Part shown: in pieces, positions 45,704 to 54,900 of the stretch | Layout of the letters: every line of letters starts with the position of its first letter | How positions within the stretch are numbered: position 1 is the first letter of the stretch | Source: Lamprocystis purpurea DSM 4197 | Lineage (GTDB): Bacteria; Pseudomonadota; Gammaproteobacteria; Chromatiales; Chromatiaceae | Direction of reading: 5' to 3' | DNA: 64,000 nucleotides | NCBI RefSeq assembly: GCF_000379525.1 | Contig: NZ_KB902498.1 | Coordinates: 74,488-138,487, forward strand | The notes under the pieces: generated by a model | Databases searched by the model: none | The model's input: only the letters and a program-made list of their open reading frames with translations | Told to the model about the DNA's origin: nothing | Made by a program: the position numbers and the translations under genes

Positions 45704-46270
45704 TCAGTACTCGAACATCTTGTCGAGCTTGAGAGCCCAGCCGGCCTCTCCGGGCGTGAGTTTGTACTGAAGCTGGCGCATCTTGCCGGTCCGCTCGCCG
45801 TCCTTGCCGCAGAGCGGGAACCGGTAAGCAAAGACGCTTTCGACGATGGCCATGTCATCATGACCGCAATAGCCCTGGTCGGCGTTTGGAACCTCGCCGA
45901 GCGGCGGCAGAAAAATCATGCTCATCGACTTCTTCTTGTTGGCGCTGTACGCCACCAGCGACATGCGCGCATCCGCCCCCGGTTCCCGAACATAGACATA
46001 CACCTCAGGCGAGCCGTCGACATTGATATCGGCCACCTCGGCGCGCACGACAGTCCCCGTCACCGGCCAGACCAGCTTCGTGTTGTCGATCTCAAGGCCC
46101 GCCGGTTGGACTTCCACCGAATTGCCTTGGGCCGCATTGGCGCTGGTGACCTGAAAGGAGATGCCGAGCAGGCTCAGCGTCTCGTCGAAGGGGTTGGCCG
46201 CGTGCGCGCCCGGCGCCGTGCAGGCCAGGGCCGCGCCGACGATGAGACCAAGGGGGAGACGGTTATTCAT
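45704..46270 (-). CDS. secreted protein, PliI-like (periplasmic lysozyme inhibitor) candidate
   Basis: A 188-residue exported protein: signal peptide LPLGLIVGAALACTAPGAHA, then a beta-rich domain with TVVRAEVADINVDGSPEVYV, then SLVAYSANKKKSMSMIFLPP and YCGHDDMAIVESVFAYRFPL. The DGSPEVYVYV...SLVAYSANKKKS pattern resembles PliI, the periplasmic inhibitor of invertebrate-type lysozyme, by memory of the family. Two Cys could form a disulfide. Terminal segment KLTPGEAGWALKLDKMFEY is also PliI-like. Function by similarity only. Next to it begins the BREX locus, divergently oriented. Confidence 0.55.
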   Translation of the reverse strand: MNNRLPLGLIVGAALACTAPGAHAANPFDETLSLLGISFQVTSANAAQGNSVEVQPAGLEIDNTKLVWPVTGTVVRAEVADINVDGSPEVYVYVREPGADARMSLVAYSANKKKSMSMIFLPPLGEVPNADQGYCGHDDMAIVESVFAYRFPLCGKDGERTGKMRQLQYKLTPGEAGWALKLDKMFEY

Positions 46271-46586
46271 GCTGATTCACCTCAAGTTGAGTCAGTGCTC
46301 ATCAAAATGCGATTGATATAAAAACATAGAGTTACGATAGACGGATTCTAAGGCGATCCATATATTCTCCGCAACGACCGGACCAAGCATTCTCGACCCG
46401 GACCGATCCTGTCAGACTGTCTACCTGAGAGCTTGCCGATCTGCGGGGCCGCGAGTACCGGTTGTGGCTGAGGGACCATCTTGCGATCTACGGCGTGCGC
46501 AATGCCGTGCCGGCGCCGGGCTACCGGTCACCTGACCAGCAACGGATCAATGCCGGTGCCGACTGAACCGCAGGACTGCCGCGAAA
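46271..46586. promoter_or_regulatory. upstream region of the BREX operon with a gene remnant
   Basis: AT-rich at 46290-46370 (TTGATA at 46313, TACGAT at 46333, with only 14 bases between them, so not a convincing pair) and must contain the BREX promoter. At 46432-46566 a 44-codon stretch without start codon reads LADLRGREYRLWLRDHLAIY, GVRNAVPAPGYRS, and stops 20 bases before brxA; it looks like the tail of a lost gene. No intact WYL-type BrxR regulator gene is present here. Confidence 0.45.
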
Positions 46587-47387
46587 GTGAACGAAGACAA
46601 CAGGCAAAACAATAAACTGGAGCGCTTCGGGTTCAGTTGTCAGCGAGGCGGGGTCCATACCGCCCGGACGATGATGCTCGTCGAGCTGCGCGCCTTGCTG
46701 TCCTATGTGGACACGGCTGACGCGGCTAAGACCGATTACCTGGAGGCCATAGAGACCGCCAATTGCCTCGGCAAACGCTCGGGCAAGACGCGGGCGTTGA
46801 GCTTCCGGCACCTGGCCGGTCTCTACGCGCTCGAACCCGGCGTGTTGGTGTTTCGCGCCCTGCGGTTCTTCTGGCAGCGCGATGTCGATGGGCAGCCGCT
46901 GTTGGCAGCACTGTGCGCCTACTCGCGCGACCCCATTCTTCGGGCCACCGTCCCCTTTGTCCTGGGGTTCCAGGAAGGGGCCACCGTCAACCGTGAGGCG
47001 GTGGAAGCGTTCATCGATGCGCAAGAGCCGGGGCGCTTCAGCAAGGCTACGCTCAAGTCCACCGCGCAGAACATCAACGCGTCCTGGACCCAATCGGGTC
47101 ACCTGGCTGGCCGCGTCCGCAAGGTGCGGACCCGCGCCGTGGCGACGCCAGGTACGGTGTCGCTGGCGCTTCTTCTGGGCTACGTCAGCGGTCTGCGGGG
47201 CGAGTCGCTGTTCAAGAGCGACTACACCCGAATGCTGGACTGCTCCTTCGAAAAGACGATCGAGCTGGCTGAAGACGCCTCGCGCCGAGGCTGGATCTCG
47301 CTCAAGCGCGTCGGCCAGGTCGTCGAGGTGCTTTTTCCGAACCTGATCACCGCGCATGAAATGGAGTGGCTCCGTGAGCAGAATTAA
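46587..47387 (+). CDS. brxA: BREX protein BrxA (DUF1819)
   Basis: A 266-residue DUF1819 protein, the small helical DNA-binding first component of type I BREX. It shows FGFSCQRGGVHTARTMMLVE, LSFRHLAGLYALEPGVLVFR with the ALRFFW segment, FVLGFQEGATVNREAVEAFI and the central NINASWTQSGHLAGRVRKVR, all family-typical. The start overlaps nothing; brxB begins before its stop, so the two are coupled. BrxA was shown structurally to resemble NusB-like DNA binders; its role in phage exclusion remains accessory. Confidence 0.93.
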   Translation: MNEDNRQNNKLERFGFSCQRGGVHTARTMMLVELRALLSYVDTADAAKTDYLEAIETANCLGKRSGKTRALSFRHLAGLYALEPGVLVFRALRFFWQRDVDGQPLLAALCAYSRDPILRATVPFVLGFQEGATVNREAVEAFIDAQEPGRFSKATLKSTAQNINASWTQSGHLAGRVRKVRTRAVATPGTVSLALLLGYVSGLRGESLFKSDYTRMLDCSFEKTIELAEDASRRGWISLKRVGQVVEVLFPNLITAHEMEWLREQN

Positions 47388-47925
47388 ACGATTGACCCAG
47401 TCCTACAGCAAGTACGTGGCGGTGCCATGGCGTGATGACGCCGCCGCCGCTCAGCGCGTCATCTTCTGCGTCTACCATGAGACCGAAGAGCTGCGCCTGC
47501 GGGCCAAAGTCGACGAGTTCGAGATCGCCACCCGCGCGGCGGGCCATGACTGGGCCTTGTTCGACCTGACGGACTCTTTCCCGAACTGGTTGGCGTCCCA
47601 GCGGTACGCCAAGAGCTACTTCCAAAAGCCCAATTTGCTGTGCACGCTGCTGCCCAAGTACCTCGGCACCATCGAAGCCGCGTTCGAGACCTTCCTGCAG
47701 GACAAGAACGTCGGAGAAAACTGTGTCGTGGCGCTCCAAGGTGCGGGCACTCTGTTCGGCTTCCTGAAGGTCAAGGAAGTCGTGGATAAGCTCGCTCCCA
47801 AGGTGAAGGGTCGCCTGCTGGTGTTCTTCCCCGGCAGCTACGAGGATAACAACTACCGCTTGCTGGATGGGTACGACGGCTGGAACTACCTCGCCGTGCC
47901 GATCACCGCAGACAAAGAATTCTGA
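47374..47925 (+). CDS. brxB: BREX protein BrxB (DUF1788)
   Basis: A 183-residue DUF1788 protein. The GTG at 47374 is chosen because GGAG lies 8 bases before it and the family starts SRIKRLTQSY; it overlaps the end of brxA by 14 bases. Motifs: PWRDDAAAAQRVIFCVYHET, ALFDLTDSFPNWLA, ENCVVALQGAGTLFGFLKVK and VFFPGSYEDNNYRLLDGYDG. Function within BREX unknown but required in E. coli. Only 14 bases separate it from brxC. Confidence 0.94.
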   Translation: MSRIKRLTQSYSKYVAVPWRDDAAAAQRVIFCVYHETEELRLRAKVDEFEIATRAAGHDWALFDLTDSFPNWLASQRYAKSYFQKPNLLCTLLPKYLGTIEAAFETFLQDKNVGENCVVALQGAGTLFGFLKVKEVVDKLAPKVKGRLLVFFPGSYEDNNYRLLDGYDGWNYLAVPITADKEF

Positions 47926-47939
47926 AGAAGGGGAAGCAC

Positions 47940-50900
47940 TTGCTCAATCGCGACATCTACCAGAAGGACCCGTCGACCCGCAAGCTGGTCAACGAGGGTG
48001 TGGCCAGCGTCAACGACGAAAAAACCAACCAGGCGCTGTCCGTGCTGCGGTACGAGCTCGAAACCTTCGTCTGCGATGGCCAGTACGAAAAGGGTATGGA
48101 GCACATCCTTCACGTCTACCTGAAGAATATCGAGCAGGCCGAGCAGCCTGCCGCGTGGGTGAGTGGCTTCTACGGCTCGGGCAAGTCACACCTGGTCAAG
48201 ATGCTGCGGGCGCTCTGGGTGGATAGCGCATTCGACGACGGGGCCACCGCACGCGGTATCGCGAACGTGCCTCAAGGTGTGAGCGACCAGCTCAAGGAAC
48301 TCAGCACTCAGGCGAAGCGCCACGGCGGTCTGCACGCGGCGTCCGGCACGCTCGGCTCCAGTTCGCGCGACAAGTCCGTGCGCATGGCCCTGTTGGGCAT
48401 CCTCTTCAAGTCCGTGGGCCTGCCGGAGCAGTACCCGGTGGCACGCTTTGTCCTGTGGCTCCAGCATGATGGCATCTACGACGCGGTGCGGGGCCACGTT
48501 GAACAGAGCGGTTTCGACTGGAACGAAGAACTCGACAACTTCTACGTGGCCGAGGGGTTGCACGAGGCACTGGTCAAGGCCAAGCCCAACCTGTTCACGT
48601 CCCTAGCATCCTGCGTCGAGACTCTGAACAACCTTTACCCCTATGTTCAGGACGTCTCCAGCGGAGACATGCTCAAAGCCATTCGCCAGGTGCTGACCCG
48701 CGATGGCAAGTTCCCGCTCACCCTGGTGGTGCTGGACGAGGTGCAGCAGTACATCGGCGAGGACAGCCAGCGGTCCATCGATGTGCAGGAAGTGGTCGAA
48801 GCCTGCTGCAAGAGCATCGGCGCCAAGATGCTGTTCATCGGCACCGGCCAAACCGCTGTCACCGGCACCTCCAACCTCAAGAAGCTCGAAGGCCGCTTCA
48901 CTGTCCGCGTAGAGCTGTCCGACGCCGACGTCGATGCCGTGATCCGTCAGGTCATCCTGGCCAAGAAGCCCGCAGCCAAGGCTCCGGTCGAACAAGTGAT
49001 GCAGACCAACCTGGGCGAAATCTCGCGCCACCTGGCCGGCACCACCATCGGACACCGCGCCGACGACATCCCATTCTTTCCGCAGGACTACCCCATCCTG
49101 CCCGTGCGCCGCCGCTTCTGGGAGAACACCCTTCGCGTGTTGGACCAGACCGGCACCGACAGCCAATTGCGCAACCAGCTCTCGATGATCCACAAGGTCA
49201 TCCAGACCAACCTGAACGCGGCGGTCGGCTGCGTCGTGCCGGCGGACTACCTCTATTTCGATGCGGCCGACAAACTGCTCCAGTCGCGCATCCTGCCGCG
49301 CAAAGTCCATGAGAAGACCATGGTCTGGGCCAAGGGCGCCGACGACCAGCGCCTGATGGGCCGCGCCTGTGGTCTGGTGTTCCTGATCAGCAAGCTGGCG
49401 GGCAGCAACAACGAAATCGGCATTCGCGCCACGGTCGACACACTGGCCGATCTGTTGGTGGAAGATCTGACCCAAGGCTCCAGCGCACTGCGCAGCAAGC
49501 TCCCGAGTGTGCTCGACACGTGCGAGCTGCTGATGAAGGTGGGTGACGAGTACCGCATCCAGACCGAGGAAAGCGCCGCCTGGAACGACGAGTTCCTCAG
49601 TCAGCGCAACAACCTGGCCAACGAATCCCACCGGGTGGATGCGGAGCGCGACGATCGCATCCGCAAGAAATTCGGCGAGATGGTACGCAAGCTGTCGCTC
49701 ACCCAAGGCACGTCCAAGGTCACGCGCGACATCTTCCCGGTGTTCGATGCGCAGTTGCCGGGCGATGCCGGCGAGAAAGTCTGCGTCTGGGTGCGTGATG
49801 GCTGGAGCATCGACGAGAACTCGGTGCGTGCCGACGCGCGTCAGGCGGGCAATCAGTCGCCCACCGTGTTCGTGTTCATCCCCAAGCGCTCGGCCGATGA
49901 CCTGCGGCACTACCTGATCGACTTCAAAGCGGCCAGTGCAACATTAGATAAGCGCGGGGTCCCCGTGCCGGGCGATGGCACTGAGGCGCGTGCCGCGATG
50001 GAAACAATCAAGCAAACTGCTGAAGGCAAGATCCGCGAACTGCTGCAAGAAGCCTTCTCCGGCGCCCGTGTCTTCCAGGGCGGCGGGAACGAGATCCTGG
50101 GAGGCGACCTGCAGGAGATGACGCTGGAAGCCGCCGCCAACGCGCTGCACCGGCTCTACCCGCAATTTCACATCGCCGACCATGCCGCCTGGGCCAAGGT
50201 CTACGAGAAAGCGCAGAAAGGGGCGCCGGACGCTCTGAAGAGCGTGGGCGACGACGGCGAGCCCGCTAAGAACCCGGTCTGCAAAGCCATCCTGGCCTGC
50301 ATTGCCGGCGGCAAGAAGGGCATCGACATCCGCAAGCACTTCGAGGGCGCCACCTACGGCTGGTCGGGCGACGCGGTGGACGGTGGCTTGCAGGTGCTGC
50401 TGTTGGCCGGGCTGCTCCGTGCCCAGGATGAAAAGGGCCAAGTCATCGACCCGAAAGACCTGGAGCGCAAGTCCATCGGCAAGGTGATGTTCAAGGTGGA
50501 GTCCGCCATCGTCACCACCGCCCAACGCATCCAGATCCGCAAGTTGCTGCAGAAGGTCGGGATCTCGGCCAAGCAGGGCGAGGAGCTGGCCTCTGTGCCG
50601 CAGTTCTTGCAGGCCATGCTGGGGCTCGCCGATCAGGCCGGCGGTGAAGCACCGAAACCGGCGCGACCGGACACCCTGTCCATCGACGAGATCCGGCTGA
50701 CCGCCGGCAATGAGCAACTGCTTGCCCTCTACAACCGGCGCGATGCGCTTGGCCCCAGTATTGATCACTGGACCGACGCGTCCCAGCGCATCGCCACGCG
50801 CTGGCCGAGCTGGACCCTGCTGAAGCGTCTGATGGACCACGCCTCCGGGCTCCCGGACATCGAGGTCATCCTGGTCCAGGTGAACACCATCGCGCAGCAG

Positions 50901-51380
50901 CGCCAGCTTCTCGATGACCCGGACCTCATCGCGCCGCTGGTCGCCAACCTGACCCAACTGCTGCGCGATGCGCTCAACAGACTCGATGACGCCTATGCCG
51001 CCCGTCATGCGGAGGGCCTCGCACGCCTGGAAGCGGACACCAACTGGCAGCAACTGGAACCCGAGCAGCGTTACCCGCTCATGTCCGCACAGTCCCTGCA
51101 TGAAGCGGCTCGGCCTAAGGTGGCGGTGCAATCCACGAGCGATGTCCTGACCACCCTGGATACCTGCGCCCTGTCGATGTTCAGCGACCGCGTGGCCGCC
51201 ATGCCCGCCCGCTTCGAGCAGGTCGCGCAAGCGGCCGCCGAGCTTTGCGAACCCCAGGCGCAGTTCATTCAGGTGCCGCGCCGCACGCTCAAGACCGACG
51301 CGGAGATCGACGCCTGGCTCGATGAGGTGAAGCAACAACTCAAGGCCGCCCTCGCACAGGGGCCGGTCGTCATCCGCTAG
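47940..51380 (+). CDS. brxC: BREX ATPase BrxC
   Basis: A 1146-residue AAA-type ATPase, the large P-loop component of BREX (PglY/BrxC). It starts at TTG 47940 (LNRDIYQKDPSTRKLVNEGV, the family N-terminus) with GGGAAG upstream. Walker A is GFYGSGKSH at residues 76-84, Walker B LVVLDEVQQYI at about 262-272. The remaining 850 residues are mostly helical with the usual VRVELSDADVDAVIRQVIL-type segments. Full length compared with relatives of 1100-1200 residues. It would cooperate with PglX and PglZ in self-marking and phage replication block. Followed by a pseudogene, not directly by pglX. Confidence 0.94.
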   Translation: MLNRDIYQKDPSTRKLVNEGVASVNDEKTNQALSVLRYELETFVCDGQYEKGMEHILHVYLKNIEQAEQPAAWVSGFYGSGKSHLVKMLRALWVDSAFDDGATARGIANVPQGVSDQLKELSTQAKRHGGLHAASGTLGSSSRDKSVRMALLGILFKSVGLPEQYPVARFVLWLQHDGIYDAVRGHVEQSGFDWNEELDNFYVAEGLHEALVKAKPNLFTSLASCVETLNNLYPYVQDVSSGDMLKAIRQVLTRDGKFPLTLVVLDEVQQYIGEDSQRSIDVQEVVEACCKSIGAKMLFIGTGQTAVTGTSNLKKLEGRFTVRVELSDADVDAVIRQVILAKKPAAKAPVEQVMQTNLGEISRHLAGTTIGHRADDIPFFPQDYPILPVRRRFWENTLRVLDQTGTDSQLRNQLSMIHKVIQTNLNAAVGCVVPADYLYFDAADKLLQSRILPRKVHEKTMVWAKGADDQRLMGRACGLVFLISKLAGSNNEIGIRATVDTLADLLVEDLTQGSSALRSKLPSVLDTCELLMKVGDEYRIQTEESAAWNDEFLSQRNNLANESHRVDAERDDRIRKKFGEMVRKLSLTQGTSKVTRDIFPVFDAQLPGDAGEKVCVWVRDGWSIDENSVRADARQAGNQSPTVFVFIPKRSADDLRHYLIDFKAASATLDKRGVPVPGDGTEARAAMETIKQTAEGKIRELLQEAFSGARVFQGGGNEILGGDLQEMTLEAAANALHRLYPQFHIADHAAWAKVYEKAQKGAPDALKSVGDDGEPAKNPVCKAILACIAGGKKGIDIRKHFEGATYGWSGDAVDGGLQVLLLAGLLRAQDEKGQVIDPKDLERKSIGKVMFKVESAIVTTAQRIQIRKLLQKVGISAKQGEELASVPQFLQAMLGLADQAGGEAPKPARPDTLSIDEIRLTAGNEQLLALYNRRDALGPSIDHWTDASQRIATRWPSWTLLKRLMDHASGLPDIEVILVQVNTIAQQRQLLDDPDLIAPLVANLTQLLRDALNRLDDAYAARHAEGLARLEADTNWQQLEPEQRYPLMSAQSLHEAARPKVAVQSTSDVLTTLDTCALSMFSDRVAAMPARFEQVAQAAAELCEPQAQFIQVPRRTLKTDAEIDAWLDEVKQQLKAALAQGPVVIR

Positions 51381-51389
51381 GCCGACCGC

Positions 51390-51868
51390 ATGCGCACCGC
51401 AAGCCAGATTGCCGCGCTCTTGCCCGAGCTCGATGCGACCATCGCGGATGCACTCGAAGATCAGGAAAGTGCTCTCGCCCACCGCCATGGAGGTCTTGCG
51501 CACTCTGGCCAAGCAAGAGAACGCCCCGCGTGATCTTCTGCGCATGGGGGACCGACAACTCCTAAAAGCCTTGGGGATTCTACCCGCTGAACGAACCACC
51601 CGCGCCTTGGTCTTGCTGGTCGTTGACGAGGCCGCCATTCGCGCCCATGTCCAAAAGATTTTGATGAATGCCTTCTGCCATGCCGACTATCGCTTGCCGG
51701 GTCCAGTGATGGTGAAGCTGTTTCGGGATCGCATGGAGATCAGCAATCGAAGACACCGGCATGAGCCGCAGCGCGGCCAAGCGCCTGCTCGAAGCCCTGC
51801 GCGCGGACGGTCGGGTCACCCTGGTCGGCAAGGGTCGAGCGACCAGATGGGTCATCGTTGAAAACTAA
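51390..51868 (+). pseudogene. remnant of an AlbA_2/Schlafen-type gene between brxC and pglX
   Basis: Three pieces of one family are visible. (1) 51390 onward: TASQIAALLPELDATIADAL and EDQ, the N-terminus of an AlbA_2 ATP-binding protein, broken off before its E-(L/F)-K core. (2) From about 51630: DEAAIRAHVQKILMNAFCHA with DYRLPGPVMVKLFRDRMEIS, the HATPase_c_4 part. (3) From about 51747 in another frame: RSAAKRLLEALRADGRVTLV plus GKGRATRWVIVEN, stop at 51866, the terminal winged helix. The segments between are deleted. A complete relative lies two genes on (56162-57655), suggesting replacement or duplication of the accessory BREX gene. Confidence 0.7.
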
Positions 51869-51880
51869 CATAGCCCAAGA

Positions 51881-51948
51881 ATTGGCCCGCGGGCTATTCT
51901 TGGGCCAATAAAAAATATTATTGGCCCAGACGCCATCGATGGGCCAAT
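51881..51948. promoter_or_regulatory. tandem operator-like inverted repeats before pglX
   Basis: ATTGGCCC-N13-GGGCCAAT occurs twice: 51881-51909 and 51920-51948. Half-sites are identical while the two 13-base spacers differ, and the inner half-sites also form a perfect TGGGCCAATA-N8-TATTGGCCCA palindrome around an A/T-only centre. Conserved half-sites with free spacers indicate a dimeric DNA-binding protein. The site ends 26 bases before the pglX GTG, so it may control a separate transcript for pglX and the genes after it. Confidence 0.7.
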
Positions 51949-51974
51949 GCACGAACCAAAAACAGGACAGCGCA

Positions 51975-54900
51975 GTGAGACCCCTAGAGAAGAGCTTCCG
52001 CATCCACCTCGAACGCACCGTCAAGTCCGCCCGCGGCGTGGCCGAAGCCGCCGCCCGCGCGGCCTTGGAGCAGCTCGGCGTGGGCGAGGCCGCGCCCCCC
52101 GCCTACCTGGACGAACTCAGCCGCGCCCTGCGGCGTCGCTTGCGCGCCCACGGGCGTCAACTGGGCGATGCGCTGAACGGCGGCAAGGCGCAAACCATCG
52201 ACCACCTGGTGCAAGAAGTGGCCTACCAGCACTGGCACCGCATGCTGTTCGCCCGCTTCCTGGCCGACAACAACCTGCTGATGTACGACGGCGTGGCCGT
52301 CACTCTCCCAGAGTGCGATGAACTGGCGTCCGACGAAGGCGCCAAGAGCGGCTGGGAACTGGCGGGCACGCTGGCCGCGAGCATGCTGCCGCAAATTTTC
52401 CGCCCCGACTCTCCTGTGTACGAGCTAAGCCTGCCTCAGGAACATCAACATAAGCTGGAGACGCTGCTGGTTAATTTGCCCCCGGCCATTTTCTTGGCTT
52501 CAGACTCACTGGGGTGGGTTTACCAGTTCTGGCAGGCCGATACCAAAGACCAAATCAACAAGTCGGGAGTGAAGATCGGCGCGGATGAGCTGCCGTCCGT
52601 CACGCAACTGTTCACCGAGGATTACATGGTGGACTTCCTGTTGGACAACACGATGGGTGCATGGCACGCCGGCAAAGTCCTCGCCGCGAATCCCACGCTG
52701 GCCGAGAACGCCCAGAGCGAAGACGAACTTCGTCAGGCCGTCGCGTTGCCGGGCTGTCCGTGGAGCTATCTGCGGTTTGTAGCCAGACCATGTGTAGCCA
52801 GACCGTCCCGGTCTGGATCTGCGTTTTCAGAAGAACCAGACCGGGACGGTCTGGCTACGACCGGTCTGTCTACGACCGGTCTCGATCCTTCTTCGCTCGT
52901 GATCGCCTCCGGCGAAAATCTCCCGCATTGGACCTGCGATCAGGCCGTTTACCACGTCTCGTTCCGGCTCGCGGATTCCGTCCCGCAGGCCAAACGCGAA
53001 GAATGGATCGCCGAGCGCGAACGTTTGGCCGAGAACGCCAAACGGGCAAACCGCGAGCTGACTGCCGAAGAGGAGGACAGAATCCGGTTCCTTTACTCGG
53101 AGCGAATCGAGAAGTTCCTCGATACAGGCCACGGCGACTGCCTCATGAACCATCCGCCGATCGCCGAACTTGTGGCCGGCGCCTTGCGCCACTTCGACGG
53201 TCAGCGCTACTCCCTCCACGCGTGGTGCGTCATGCCCAACCACGTTCACGTGATCGTGGAACCGCTCCCGGGTCATGACCTCTCCAACATCATCCACTCG
53301 TGGAAATCCTTCACCGCCCATGAGATCAACAAGCGGCTCCAACGTCGCGGCGATGTCTGGCAACACGATGCTTACAACCACATCATCCGTTCGGAAAAGG
53401 AATACCGCTTTCAAATCGCCTACGTCTGGGAAAATCCCGACAAGGCCGGGCTGACCGATTGGGTAGCCAGAGCGGTCGTAGCCAGACCGTCTGTAGCCAG
53501 ACCGTCCCGGTCTGGGGAAGTAACCAGACCGTCCCGGTCTGAGGAATTAACCAGAGCGTCTCGCTCTGATTCGGAAGAAGAAAACCAGACCGGGACGGTC
53601 TGGCTACCCGCCTGCACCTTCGACGGCTGGCCGAAGACGGCGAAGGAACTCAAATGCCTCGACCCCTGCATGGGCAGCGGCCATTTCGTGGTAGCCATGT
53701 TCGAGCGGCTGGTCGCCTTGCGCCTGGCGGAAGAAAACCTCGACGAGGCCTCCGCCGTGGCGACCGTCATCCGCGACAACCTGTTCGGCCTGGAGATCGA
53801 CCCGCGCTGCACCCAGCTCGCCGCCTTCAACCTGGCGCTGGCCGCCTGGCGGCGCGTGGGCCACTGCAAGCTACCGGCGATGAACCTGGCCTGCTCCGGT
53901 CTCGCGCCGAACACCCGCGAAGCCGACTGGCTGGCGATGGCCGGCGACGACGAGCAGCTCAGGAACGGCATGGAACGGCTTTACCGGTTGTTCCAAAAGG
54001 CGGCGATGCTGGGCAGTCTCATCAATCCGCGCGCCAGCGAGGGCGATTTGCTGGAGGCCGGATTCCATGAACTCCAGCCGCTGCTGGAAAAGGCGCTGGC
54101 GCAGGAGGCCGCGGACGACACCGCGTATGAAATGGCTGTGACTGCGCGGGGAGTGGCTAAGGCGGCGGAGATTCTCGCCGGACAGTTCACGCTCGTCGCT
54201 ACCAATGTGCCTTACCTTGTTAGTGGAAAGCAAAGCGATTCCCTTAAAGATTTCCTCGTGGCGCATTTCTATTCGGGCCGTTCTGACTTAGCCACGGCGT
54301 TTGTTCTACGAACCGTCCAATTTTGTAGCAAAGGTGGAACTGCCGCACTTGTTACCCCGCAGAATTGGCTGTTCCTCGGTTCTCATCGCAATCTTCGCGA
54401 GGAGCTACTTGCCAAAGCAAAGTGGGAAGCCGTCGTGCGACTCGGTGCAGGGGCTTTCGAGACCATCACGGGTGAGGTGGTCAATGTTGGGCTCGTTTCT
54501 TTTTCGGAAACACTTCCCAGCAAGAGCAGTTCGTTTCTTGGAGTCGATGTCACCGGGCAGGACTCGGTAGCCGGAAAAGAACTGGCACTGCGATCAGATC
54601 CAATCGCCCACTTCGCACAATTGGCACAACTTGAAAACCCGGACGCACGCGTTCTATTCGAGGAAGCCGGGAAGCTTAAACTGCTTTCGGATTATGTAGT
54701 TTGCCATCAAGGGCTGGCTACTGGCGATCTACCTCGGTCCGGCGCACGGTTTTGGGAGATACCGCGATTCGACCCTGCTTGGATTCCGTGGCAAGGAACT
54801 GTCGACAGCACGTGCGATCACGGCGGACGCTCTGGCGCGCTGTTATGGGAAGGCGGGTTCGGCCAACTCCACGCTTTCAATGAGGCACACAAAGCAGTCC

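Noticed and set aside
54204-54215. NVPY at the motif IV position instead of NPPY as a sign of a dead methyltransferase
   Set aside because: Variation at the second residue of motif IV occurs in adenine methyltransferases, and I cannot align the family here, so inactivity is not supported.
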